A DNA stretch of 64,000 nucleotides from CALECP01 sp964389925. Its GTDB lineage: Bacteria > Chloroflexota > Anaerolineae > Promineifilales > Promineifilaceae. The notes under the pieces were generated by a model. It was not told the origin of the DNA. It saw only the letters and a list, made by a program, of their open reading frames with translations, and made no database searches. The stretch is from NCBI GenBank assembly GCA_964389925.1, contig CAYMGE010000017.1, positions 16,897 through 80,896 of the forward strand. Reading direction: 5' to 3'. A program made the position numbers and the translations under genes. Each line of letters starts with the position of its first letter. Within the stretch, counting starts at the first letter, position 1. This document shows, piece after piece, positions 56,148 to 64,000 of the stretch.

Positions 56148-56301
56148 GTGCTTATCTCCCTAATCAGGCCTTAAATCCCGCCCATGAGAGCGATTTAGTA
56201 GTGCCTACGTTCTGAGATAATGTATCAGAAAGCAGGTGTTGAGACAATCAGGATTTTCAGTATTGGGGAGAAATAATGGGGTAACTGCGTAAAAGTGGAC
56301 G

Positions 56302-56329
56302 AACGAAGCCCTATAAGAGCTTCGTTTTT
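56302..56329 (+). terminator. Hairpin with T-run upstream of the SPFH gene
   Basis: AACGAAGC, nine bases, GCTTCGTT, then TTT on the plus strand. It lies just past the stop of the secreted-protein gene, so it is likely to form the 3' end of that minus-strand transcript, even though its T-run favours the plus direction. Confidence 0.5.
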
Positions 56330-56337
56330 GGTAGTGG

Positions 56338-57177
56338 TTAGTTTTCTGTGCGAATTAAGGGTAAATAGATAAAGAATTTGTCGTCTTCACCGTCGCCAAC
56401 TTTAGTCGTAACCGTTGTTGTCACACTGTAGGGCGGGAGGTTAGGTGGTTCACCTTCGTTATCTTGACGTGTAATTAGAATCTCGGCCGAGTCACTCGCG
56501 CCATCGGCCGCATCCGCGGGAATCATTACTTTGACCGTGGTTGCGATACCTATGCCAGACGGGATGAAAACAATCGGGCTTGTGACCTGTGTTTCCCAAA
56601 CTTTATTTGGAACAGTGATGATAAACTGCTGATCTCGATTGCCATCGTTTGTGATAAAAACGGTATGCGTAATCATTGCGCCAGCATCCCCGTTCTTTGT
56701 GCTATCGGTCACGGTAAGTTCGGAAAATGCTAAGTCGCCCACTGTCGCACAACGGATATTATTGAGATCGTGGGCCACCTCATCATTAAATTTCCGTTCG
56801 ACAAGCATATAACAATACTGCTCACCTTCTACAACATCTTCATCAAACGCATCATAGATGAAGCCTGACCCAGCATTACCCTGCGCCGTGATAAAACGGG
56901 TTGGCGTTGTATTGTATGTGATGGTAATAGCAGCGTTGGGTGAGGGATTCGTAAAGACTGGTGCGTTTGGTAATGTGCCACGCACAAAGAAAAATTCGGC
57001 CGCACTTTCCTCTGAACCGGTCTCAAAATATAGTTCGATATGTCCATCTTGAGTTGGTTCAACAATAAATACTTCAAGGTCAACTGCTCGGTCTTGAGCG
57101 GCAACGTGCAACGTCGTTAGCAGAATAAAGCTAAAAGCCAAGATAGTCGTTAAAGTAAGCCAGCGGTTTGAAATCAT
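56338..57177 (-). CDS. Secreted protein with a C-terminal beta-sandwich (CARDB/NPCBM-associated type)
   Basis: A protein of 279 residues from ATG 57177, which has CCAAAGGA upstream. A signal peptide spans about residues 1-28 (TLTTILAFSFILLTTLHVAAQ). Two beta-rich regions follow: residues 30-150 are unrecognised, and LTVDSTKNGDAGAMITHTVFITNDGNRDQQFIITVPNKVWE is like the NPCBM-associated/CARDB repeats of the neighbouring C25 peptidases. It could be a surface partner of those peptidases. It ends in a basic C-terminus without an anchor. Confidence 0.7.
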   Translation of the reverse strand: MISNRWLTLTTILAFSFILLTTLHVAAQDRAVDLEVFIVEPTQDGHIELYFETGSEESAAEFFFVRGTLPNAPVFTNPSPNAAITITYNTTPTRFITAQGNAGSGFIYDAFDEDVVEGEQYCYMLVERKFNDEVAHDLNNIRCATVGDLAFSELTVTDSTKNGDAGAMITHTVFITNDGNRDQQFIITVPNKVWETQVTSPIVFIPSGIGIATTVKVMIPADAADGASDSAEILITRQDNEGEPPNLPPYSVTTTVTTKVGDGEDDKFFIYLPLIRTEN

Positions 57178-57262
57178 GGAAATCCTTTGGTTATGGTTTT
57201 GAGGTGTGAAAGACAAGGGTTACCCTTATCTCTCACGCTATTTATCGTTTGTCAAAGTTAAG

Positions 57263-60229
57263 TTAGTTAGATGCCTTACGTACAACAGGCAGGAATAGTT
57301 GAAAAACCTCTGCTGATGTTGTTAAAGTGACACTGTCGGTTACGGATGAATCGGCCGAACTCGTCACGATTACAGTCATAGTATCATCTGTTGTTTCTAA
57401 CAGGAGTGGGATAACATGTGAAATCTCTATCGTCTTTGTCTCACCAATCTCAAGCGATATAGAAGATGGCGCATCAACTGTCCACTGATTATCTTCGACG
57501 GTAATGCCAAATGTTGCAGCGGTGTTGCTCTTGTTCTCAATGTCAACGGCATAAGTTACAGTTGTTTGACCGGCACCCTCTTTTGAGGTGACAGTTGCGC
57601 TTGCAGCCACGCTGTAAACCGCCGTGGCGGTTGTCTCCAAAGTGGTACTGTCTGAGACGGTGTTGTTAAAACGCGAGCGTGCAGTCACTGTGATGCTATC
57701 TGTTTCATCAGCCAGTGCAGTCGGTGCAATCGTGTGAGTCACGCGCACCGTTGCGCTTTCGTTGGCAGCAAGTGAGACAGTTGTGATGTCGGCCGATGCT
57801 GCCCACGCATTCCCTGCTAGCGAAACATCAAACGTATCTTGCCCCGTTCCTTGATTTGTCACCGTCACATCATAACTGACTTGAGCGGCTGGTGCATCAC
57901 TTTGGTTATTTGTCTCTGAGGTTGTTGCAACATCTGCTTCTTGCGTCGATGGCAGCAGCATTGCAGGGTCGCCATGTAAAATAAACCCATACGCCTCTGA
58001 TTCATGCTGGGCTAGGTCGATGTAGCGCGTTTTGGAAAACTGTATGGCATCCCCAATTGTGCGTGCATTCCCGTTGTAGAGTGCCTCGTAAAAACCTGTG
58101 TGCATCACCGTATGCTCACTAGAATAACCCAGTCCGGAAGACCCCCAATGAGCCGCCGTCCCGCGCCCCTCAAGTCGCAAGAAGGTTTCGCTTAAGGCAG
58201 TTGTACCAATCCAGACAAAGTTGCCATCAAGACAATCCGCGCTGATGATGACCGTCGGCCGATCTATATTCAAAAAGAGATTTGAGTCCTCACGCTTGAC
58301 AATCCCAGACCCCCAGTCAGTGATGCTGCCATGCCCACGATAGTTAACGATACCCGCGCTGTTGCTGGCAAGTTCATTAAAGAAATCAGAGCGCATTTGC
58401 CCCTTTGCTTGTGATGAATCCCCACCGTATTCATCTAGGCAGAAAGCCGTTTGTGCAAAGTCGGTCGGTAAGTCAGAGGCGACATGTTCATTCTCGAAGC
58501 AGAAGTTTCCGCCTGCATCGCGGTTGTCCGCCAAGAAAATGAAGCGACGAGTCCAGCTTTCTTTGACCATCGTGCTTTGATCATATTCGATGATTTTATC
58601 GACAAAGATACGCACTTCATCGGCCGTGCGCGAGGAGAGTCGGCCGACGGCAATATCAGGCTTGACATCGTTTCCTTCCAACAACGTGTAGGTATGGTCG
58701 GTTGGAATCAAGCCCAAAAAGCGATCCTCAAACCGCAAATCTGTCACAACAAATGTGTCTTCATCGAGGTAATTATTATTCCACGTTGACGTACATTCTG
58801 AGCAGGGCAGTTTGACAGGATTCTGGGTTGCATCACCTACTAACACCAAGTAGCGGATTGGCGTTGCCCAATTATCGTAAGCATTCTGAGCATAGTTTTT
58901 GATGGCTGCCGGAATTGGATACCCATAACCAAACTGATTGTACACATCCTCCACATCCACCACGTGAGTTGATATATGGCTCGTTGCGGTGCGATGGGTT
59001 GCCAGCCGCTGTGTCTCGGCTAGCATCGTGTGGTGAGCAATCGCTACCCACTCAGCCCCACCTGCTGGCTCAATATCTACAGGCGTGTAAGCAGAAATAT
59101 CGGTTGGAGAAAGCAGATTAGCAGGTGTTGTGACGATGAACTTTGCGTTGTTTGGTAGATTTCGGCCGAAGTGCAGCACCCCACCATTCACATCCCCACT
59201 CCCCACCGCTACCTTTTCAGGCTTTAGCACATCGCTCAAATCCCACGCAATCACGTTGCTCGTCGATAGACCACTCACCATAAAATCAGTTCCACCCGTT
59301 CCGTCATACTCAAAAATTAGCTGGTCATCAACCGCCACAAACTCTCGCCTGTAATCTACCGTAATCCGGTTGAGGTGAAACTCATCATATCGAAGGTTAC
59401 CATCAATGTCACGGGTATCACCTGTGAGCAAAATTGTATTTTCGCCATCGACCAGCGTCCCTGCTGGAATGGTGTTCACAATGTTCACATTGCGAACACC
59501 GTCCCAGACTCGATTTGTTATCGGTGAATCGCCAATCTGAACCTTCACATCGTGATTGTAAACATCCGTCGCGGCAAATGAGGTGATTTCAACCACCATC
59601 TCGCCAGCTTCGCTTGCAACAGGGTTTGGCAACTCGAACGGAATCGTTTGCGGTTGTGCGTTACGGAATTTCATCCAGTACCAAGCATCTGCCTCATTTT
59701 CAAAACTATGCCAGCGATCTGTATAGGTTGGATAGAAATAGAGCATCGGATCGACGGTAATTGAAGATGGCCAGTGGGCGGCAACTGGGTTGCCGGTGTC
59801 GTTATTGACCATCTCCATACGAGGTCCGCTGCCCTCTGCCCATAGCCAAAAGACTGAGTTCAAATAGAAGTGTTCTTCATGGCGCGAGTCGGTGAATCGG
59901 CCGCCATAGAAACGTACTTTCTCGTCGGCTTCAAATTGCGCGTCGCCGTCCCCGATAAAGTCATAGTTCACCGCCTCACCCCTGTGCATCATTGTCAGCG
60001 TCGCGGGGTCTACATTGGCGACATCCATCCCGGCCGCCGCCAATTCTGGCTGGCTGATCTCATAGATGCCCTCTTCCTCTACCACAATCTTGAATGTCTT
60101 GACATTGATTGGCAAGGTTAGTGGTTGATTTTCGGCCGATACCCCCCGTAATGTTCCCATTTGTGAGACAGAGCCTATAGTGAGTAACGTTATCAACACA
60201 AAAATGAAACTTCTGTTTAACATGATCAT
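57263..60229 (-). CDS. Secreted gingipain-like peptidase, family C25 (989 residues)
   Basis: A large extracellular cysteine peptidase. The ATG at 60229 follows GGGAGAGC and gives a signal peptide (MIMLNRSFIFVLITLLTIGSVS). The C25 catalytic domain has SAGIVNYRGHGSITDWGSGI with the catalytic His and PTVIISADCLDGNFVWIG with the catalytic Cys, then RGTAAHWGSSGLGYSSEHTVMH. The C-terminal 230 residues hold at least two repeated beta-sandwich units (SYDVTVTNQGTGQDTFDVSLAGNAW, TYAVDIENKSNTAATFGITVEDNQW). No sorting tag or anchor is obvious. The family cleaves after Arg or Lys in gingipains; specificity here is unknown. Confidence 0.9.
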   Translation of the reverse strand: MIMLNRSFIFVLITLLTIGSVSQMGTLRGVSAENQPLTLPINVKTFKIVVEEEGIYEISQPELAAAGMDVANVDPATLTMMHRGEAVNYDFIGDGDAQFEADEKVRFYGGRFTDSRHEEHFYLNSVFWLWAEGSGPRMEMVNNDTGNPVAAHWPSSITVDPMLYFYPTYTDRWHSFENEADAWYWMKFRNAQPQTIPFELPNPVASEAGEMVVEITSFAATDVYNHDVKVQIGDSPITNRVWDGVRNVNIVNTIPAGTLVDGENTILLTGDTRDIDGNLRYDEFHLNRITVDYRREFVAVDDQLIFEYDGTGGTDFMVSGLSTSNVIAWDLSDVLKPEKVAVGSGDVNGGVLHFGRNLPNNAKFIVTTPANLLSPTDISAYTPVDIEPAGGAEWVAIAHHTMLAETQRLATHRTATSHISTHVVDVEDVYNQFGYGYPIPAAIKNYAQNAYDNWATPIRYLVLVGDATQNPVKLPCSECTSTWNNNYLDEDTFVVTDLRFEDRFLGLIPTDHTYTLLEGNDVKPDIAVGRLSSRTADEVRIFVDKIIEYDQSTMVKESWTRRFIFLADNRDAGGNFCFENEHVASDLPTDFAQTAFCLDEYGGDSSQAKGQMRSDFFNELASNSAGIVNYRGHGSITDWGSGIVKREDSNLFLNIDRPTVIISADCLDGNFVWIGTTALSETFLRLEGRGTAAHWGSSGLGYSSEHTVMHTGFYEALYNGNARTIGDAIQFSKTRYIDLAQHESEAYGFILHGDPAMLLPSTQEADVATTSETNNQSDAPAAQVSYDVTVTNQGTGQDTFDVSLAGNAWAASADITTVSLAANESATVRVTHTIAPTALADETDSITVTARSRFNNTVSDSTTLETTATAVYSVAASATVTSKEGAGQTTVTYAVDIENKSNTAATFGITVEDNQWTVDAPSSISLEIGETKTIEISHVIPLLLETTDDTMTVIVTSSADSSVTDSVTLTTSAEVFQLFLPVVRKASN

Positions 60230-60513
60230 TGCTCTCCCAAAAGATGTATATTTTGTATAAACAAAAACGGTATTCACAACGTCTTTTTATCTACGCTATG
60301 AATACCATTTCTACATTGCATAATTGATTGTGTTCTTGCCTTCGTACATATTTGAACAGTTGTGGGATTCTATCATTTTTCACCATCAGGGCCGTAACGA
60401 CAGGTAAGGCCAAGAGCGTGGAGGCACCCTTGACCTTTGTCTGTCGACCTGTATCGGTAGTCGCAAAAAGGAGATGTATGAACGCGTTTACAATTAGCAG
60501 TGTAGCATACAAA

Positions 60514-60537
60514 GAGGCGAACCCAATGGTTCGCCTC
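60514..60537 (-). terminator. Terminator-like hairpin downstream of the second C25 gene
   Basis: GAGGCGAACC, four bases, GGTTCGCCTC: a perfect 10-bp stem 40 bases past the stop, followed on the minus strand only by TTTGTATG. The 347-base gap between the two C25 genes shows nothing else that I can name. Confidence 0.6.
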
Positions 60538-60576
60538 GCTCTATTTAGTTAAAACTCAGAAAAGGTTACAGAACGG

Positions 60577-63351
60577 TTATAAAGCGTTGCGGCGTTGCCA
60601 GAAAAGAAGAGTTGTGATGAGCGCAGTAATTAGCACAATCCATTGCAGGCCAGCAAGCGTGCTGTTGGCGCTTTGAGCAGATAATCCTACAGCGGTCGGG
60701 GAGCCAAGCACGACTGTTGTGGGAAGTTGCAGCTCATGCGTTGTGCTGCCGTCGGACAGCGACATAATCACAATGTCTGCTAAGATGATCTCATCTTCCT
60801 CTGCACTTGGGGGAATTGGCACGTCAAAGGTGAGTGTGGTGCTGCCACGTGGGGGAAGAGTATCGGTTGTTAACACAGTGGGCGTGCCATCTATGGTGAC
60901 TGTCACGCGGTAGCTATCGCTGACCGTGCCGGGATTGATGATATTAATTGATTGTTCTACCGTTGAGCCGGGGTTGCCCTGTACGTTCTCTGAAGTTGGT
61001 AAGCCAAGTGCGCTCGTAATATCCCCCGTCTGTGGGGTGACGGTTGGATAGAGCAGCATGGCAGGGTCACCCTGCAAAACGAAAGAGTACATCTCGGCCG
61101 CGTTATACCCTTCATTGTTGTACAGCGTCTTTGAATGATTTGTTAGATCACCGATGCGGCCGATGCCTTCATCAAACATCCCACTGTAGAAGTGACGCAA
61201 CAGGCGATCATGCTCAAAACCATAGCCTAGTCCCGTTGATGACCAGTGCGCGGCTGTCCCACGCCGTTCAGCCAAACGTAAGAACGTGTTGCTAAACGCG
61301 CCATCCGTCAACCATGCAAAGTGACCGTCGAGGCAATCTGCGCTGATAATCACGATAGGATTCCCACTATTTTGCCATGCGGCCTGGTCATTGACACTCA
61401 TAATACCGTCACCAGACCCCCATCCATGCACGCTACCATGTCCACGATAGTTTAAAATGCCGAGACCGTTGTTGATCTTTTCGACAATATCATCATGGAA
61501 GGCAGCTTGATCCGTATTTGGATAATCGTCAAGACAGTAGTGTTCAACAGGCACGCTGTTAGGAACCTCATCTGCAATAACTGCGTCGTTGGAAAGGCAA
61601 AAATCGCCAGCCCCATCTCGATTGTCTGAAGCAAATAGCACTTCAAACGATTCGGGCGTTTGATTGACAAGATTCGCCTCATAGAGCAGAACTTTATCGA
61701 CCATCGCCTTCATTTCAGCGACAGTGGCGACGGCAAATCGGCCGACTGCGACATCTGGGTTGAGGTCGGTATCATCCATCATTGAGAAAAGATGATCGCT
61801 GGCAACAATCCCCATTCTGCGATCTTCAAAGATCAAGTCTGTTGGGAGTAAATGGGTTGCCTTAAGCCAGTTTGTGCTGCATGTCGCGCAACGGAAATCG
61901 CGGGCATTGATGCTGCCAATACCCATCAAAGTGACATATTGGAGCTGTTGGCCTGTCCAATCAGCATAACCGTGACGAATATATGATTGAATGCCTTCGG
62001 GCAGCGGATAGCCATAACCATACTGGTTGATGACATCATCGCTATTGACAACGTGAGTTGTCAAACCGCTAAAGCTCTGGCGATGGGCTGCGAGGCGTTC
62101 CGTTTCGGTACGGAAAAGCGGATGGGTGATGGCAAGCCATTCGGCCGAGTTCGTTGCTGGTTCCAAATCTTGCACAAAGTATGCCTCAACCGTTGGTTCG
62201 ATTACGTCTGTCGTGCTGGTGGCAAAATAGGCGGCTTGTGCGGCGGTTTGATTGACACCAACCTGAATCTGGTTGCTGCCGCCATTTGGCACAACTGCCG
62301 TGATCGGCAATTGAGTTGGCACAAGTCGATTTGTAATATCCCAAACGCGCAAATTGGCCGCATTTGCCTCGCTGAAGCCAGAGAGTGTGAAAAGATAGTC
62401 GCCGGCCGATGTTTTTTCAAAGCCAAGCGTGTCATTTGTTGCCACCAGCGCACGTGCATAGTTAACCGTGATGCCACGCAAATAGGCTAGGTCATAACCT
62501 GAACTAGGTGCAGTCTCTGCAATGTTGTCAAATGTCACTTGGAACTGATTCGCGCCATCTGCGATAGCGGACATTGGAACCGTTTGCTCAACATTGCCAC
62601 TGTAAACAAAATTCCAAGTTTCGCTGACAGATGGCTGGCTGTTGATCTGTGTCTCAATCAGATGACCTAGCTCTCTGCGTTCGGTGAACATCTCAACCGC
62701 GTAGCTGGCTTGCGACCCGTCATCAACGGGATTTGGTAGCGCAACCTCATAGCTTTTTGTTTGTGGTGAGTTTGGCAGGTTTGTGATGTAAAACCGATCC
62801 AGATAGTAGGGTGTCGCCTCATTCTCAAACGTGTCCCATTTAGGGGTATAGGTCAATGTGAAGTAGGCATCCCCCTCGTGAACAACCTCGTGGCGCGTGT
62901 GGCTAATTGGCGTAGTTGCACCCGTCACTGCGGGCTGCTGTGTGATTCGTGCGCCTGCGCTATCATCTTCCCAAACCCAAAAATAGTTCTCGTCCACAAA
63001 AAGTTCGTCATGGCGAGAGCCATCAAATGCCCAGCCGTAGAACAACATCCGTTCACCTGCTTCAAAGACATTATTGCTGTTGCCATCCCATTCATAAGCA
63101 ACCGTCTCACCCTTGTGCAGGAGCTTCAAGTTCGTAGGATTGACAGTTGCCACATTCATGCCTGCGGTTTCGAGCATCTCAAATGTGATCGCGTGGATAC
63201 CTGTCGTATCAACTTTGATCTTATATGCGGTTTTACCAACGGGGAGTTGTGTTGTCGCAGTAGGTGCGGCTTTTGCACGTTGCCCTATTAGGGCCAGCAC
63301 GCTACATATAGCGATAATTAACAAAAAACGACCCAATTTCCAATGATACAT
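60577..63351 (-). CDS. Membrane-anchored gingipain-like peptidase, family C25 (924 residues)
   Basis: A paralogue of the next peptidase downstream. It has a signal peptide (LGRFLLIIAICSVLALIG) and an N-terminal beta region sharing VNPTNLKLLHKGETVAYEWDGNSNNVFEAGERMLFYG with its neighbour. The C25 catalytic domain has GLGILNYRGHGSVHGWGSG (His) and PIVIISADCLDGHFAWL (Cys), then RGTAAHWSSTGLGYGFEHDR. It has one C-terminal beta-sandwich unit and ends in a membrane helix with a short basic tail (WIVLITALITTLLFWQRRNAL). It should therefore stay on the cell surface while its paralogue is released. Confidence 0.92.
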   Translation of the reverse strand: MYHWKLGRFLLIIAICSVLALIGQRAKAAPTATTQLPVGKTAYKIKVDTTGIHAITFEMLETAGMNVATVNPTNLKLLHKGETVAYEWDGNSNNVFEAGERMLFYGWAFDGSRHDELFVDENYFWVWEDDSAGARITQQPAVTGATTPISHTRHEVVHEGDAYFTLTYTPKWDTFENEATPYYLDRFYITNLPNSPQTKSYEVALPNPVDDGSQASYAVEMFTERRELGHLIETQINSQPSVSETWNFVYSGNVEQTVPMSAIADGANQFQVTFDNIAETAPSSGYDLAYLRGITVNYARALVATNDTLGFEKTSAGDYLFTLSGFSEANAANLRVWDITNRLVPTQLPITAVVPNGGSNQIQVGVNQTAAQAAYFATSTTDVIEPTVEAYFVQDLEPATNSAEWLAITHPLFRTETERLAAHRQSFSGLTTHVVNSDDVINQYGYGYPLPEGIQSYIRHGYADWTGQQLQYVTLMGIGSINARDFRCATCSTNWLKATHLLPTDLIFEDRRMGIVASDHLFSMMDDTDLNPDVAVGRFAVATVAEMKAMVDKVLLYEANLVNQTPESFEVLFASDNRDGAGDFCLSNDAVIADEVPNSVPVEHYCLDDYPNTDQAAFHDDIVEKINNGLGILNYRGHGSVHGWGSGDGIMSVNDQAAWQNSGNPIVIISADCLDGHFAWLTDGAFSNTFLRLAERRGTAAHWSSTGLGYGFEHDRLLRHFYSGMFDEGIGRIGDLTNHSKTLYNNEGYNAAEMYSFVLQGDPAMLLYPTVTPQTGDITSALGLPTSENVQGNPGSTVEQSINIINPGTVSDSYRVTVTIDGTPTVLTTDTLPPRGSTTLTFDVPIPPSAEEDEIILADIVIMSLSDGSTTHELQLPTTVVLGSPTAVGLSAQSANSTLAGLQWIVLITALITTLLFWQRRNAL

Positions 63352-63542
63352 AATTGCTACCTCTTACAGCTTCACTATTTTTACTTTTACAATATAAGGT
63401 TCTTTTCTGTCAGTTCATCTAACATAGAGAGTAACCACCCAGAACCGTTAAGGTACAGACAGCTAGAGATAGCATAACATATTACTATTACCTGTTAGTT
63501 TGATAGATTATTCTACTGTCCGAAATTGATGGGAATTTAGTC

Positions 63543-63959
63543 CTATGCGAGAATAAGTTCGCGTTTGCGCTGGTTCGCACAGTAGACAACGGTTGTTTCG
63601 GGTTTGCCTTTGATGTAGATGTCGCGGATGGCAACAAAATCGGCCGAGACCATCTCTATCTCCTCATGAAAGCTCTCGGACACCACAATCTGACCATCTT
63701 CTGCTAAGTCCACGAGGCGATGCGCTGTGTTGACGGCTTCCCCAACCAATGCCAAATTCATGCGACGATGGGAGCCAACATTCCCGATCACAACCTCGCC
63801 TTGATCGATGCCAATGCCTAAACCGATATTAGCTCCTGAACGCGCCGCCCACTCCGCCTGTCGTTCGTTAAAACGCTCCTGCATGTCTATCGCTGTCTGC
63901 AACGCCCGCTGGGCTGCATCCGGTTGATCAAACGGGACGTTAAAACCAATACCATTCAA
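63543..63959 (-). pseudogene. Class III adenylate/guanylate cyclase, C-terminal half (frame broken)
   Basis: The 138 residues match the second half of a class III cyclase homology domain. NVPFDQPDAAQRALQTAIDMQERF is followed by IGLGIGIDQGEVVIGNVGSHRRMNLALVGEAVNTAHRLVDLAEDGQIVVSE, which includes the purine-binding region and the Asn-x3-Arg-type motif (NTAHRL). The frame opens only with a TTG at 63959, and an in-frame TGA lies at 63975-63977. The adjacent frame just upstream encodes RDAVSLI, close to the GDAVMAI that should precede NVPF. So the gene looks frameshifted near 63960, or begins with a degraded domain. The rest lies outside the window. Confidence 0.6.
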
Positions 63960-64000
63960 ATAAGAGAAACAGCGTCACGAAAGGAAGAGCGAGGCTGAGG

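Noticed and set aside
60291..60552. Short frames on both strands between the two C25 genes, and a possible riboswitch around 60380-60480
   Set aside because: Neither frame has a ribosome binding site or motif. The region lacks the conserved core sequences of c-di-GMP or other riboswitch classes that I checked by eye.
1..64000. CRISPR arrays, tRNA or rRNA genes, and insertion sequences
   Set aside because: No regularly spaced direct repeats with unique spacers, no cloverleaf genes and no transposase reading frames were found. The heptad arrays are contiguous and have no spacers.

Overview
The window looks like the chromosome of a Chloroflexota bacterium, most likely of the Anaerolineae/Caldilineae/Ardenticatenia side. 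The reasons are the mix of gene families (a heat-shock operon with HrcA and CIRCE, type III glutamine synthetase, gingipain-like C25 peptidases, plant-type LRR lipoproteins, many GT4 and GT2 glycosyltransferases, P450, ETF), the moderate GC content and the lack of outer-membrane polysaccharide export genes. This is inference from gene content; no 16S gene or other decisive marker is present.

Layout. 1-2.5 kb: end of a baseplate-J-like protein, ruvX and mltG. 2.8-8 kb: a mercuric-reductase-like flavoprotein, an unrecognised 505-residue protein with a tiny zinc-ribbon partner, and etfBA. 8.2-13.9 kb: a GT2 glycosyltransferase, an LRR remnant, lon and a patatin. 13.9-28.6 kb, nearly all minus strand: an exopolysaccharide/cell-surface glycan locus (a CrtI-like oxidoreductase, a Wzz-like co-polymerase, a flippase fused to a BY-kinase-like domain, two left-handed beta-helix acyltransferases, four glycosyltransferases, a membrane-anchored GH44 glycosidase and a lipoprotein). 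28.7-34.4 kb: a GH13 maltodextrin enzyme, aat, an ArsR-type regulator with an MFS exporter, a TPR protein and a transthyretin-like protein. 34.5-37.2 kb: an LRR lipoprotein, ribosomal protein S1 and IF-1. 37.2-43 kb: hrcA-grpE-dnaK-dnaJ-prmA behind a CIRCE operator. 43.2-48.7 kb: a sulfotransferase, two glycosyltransferases and glnN. 48.8-57.2 kb: mtnP, an unknown protein with a P450, an ABC exporter, an aminotransferase, an SPFH protein and a secreted protein. 57.2-63.4 kb: two large C25 peptidases. The window ends in a broken-looking class III cyclase.

Two features run through the whole window and are not explained by the genes. First, the palindrome TCGGCCGA is massively over-represented (about 170 CGGCCG hexamers and about 85 full octamers by hand count), much like HIP1 of cyanobacteria. 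Second, at least six gene junctions carry imperfect inverted repeats built from consecutive 7-base units, with a one-sided seventh array inside a gene overlap; these resemble cyanobacterial heptanucleotide STRRs but are folded into hairpins. Many genes also have strongly structured leaders: nested hairpins before the 505-residue unknown, intrinsic-terminator attenuators before rpsA and glnN, and perfect hairpins before etfB, mtnP and lon.

Start codons were moved downstream where the longest reading frame ran through a hairpin or terminator or where a clear ribosome binding site pointed to an internal ATG (mltG, etfB, lon, rpsA, glnN, the flippase fusion, the aminotransferase, the first C25 peptidase and the secreted protein at 56.3 kb).
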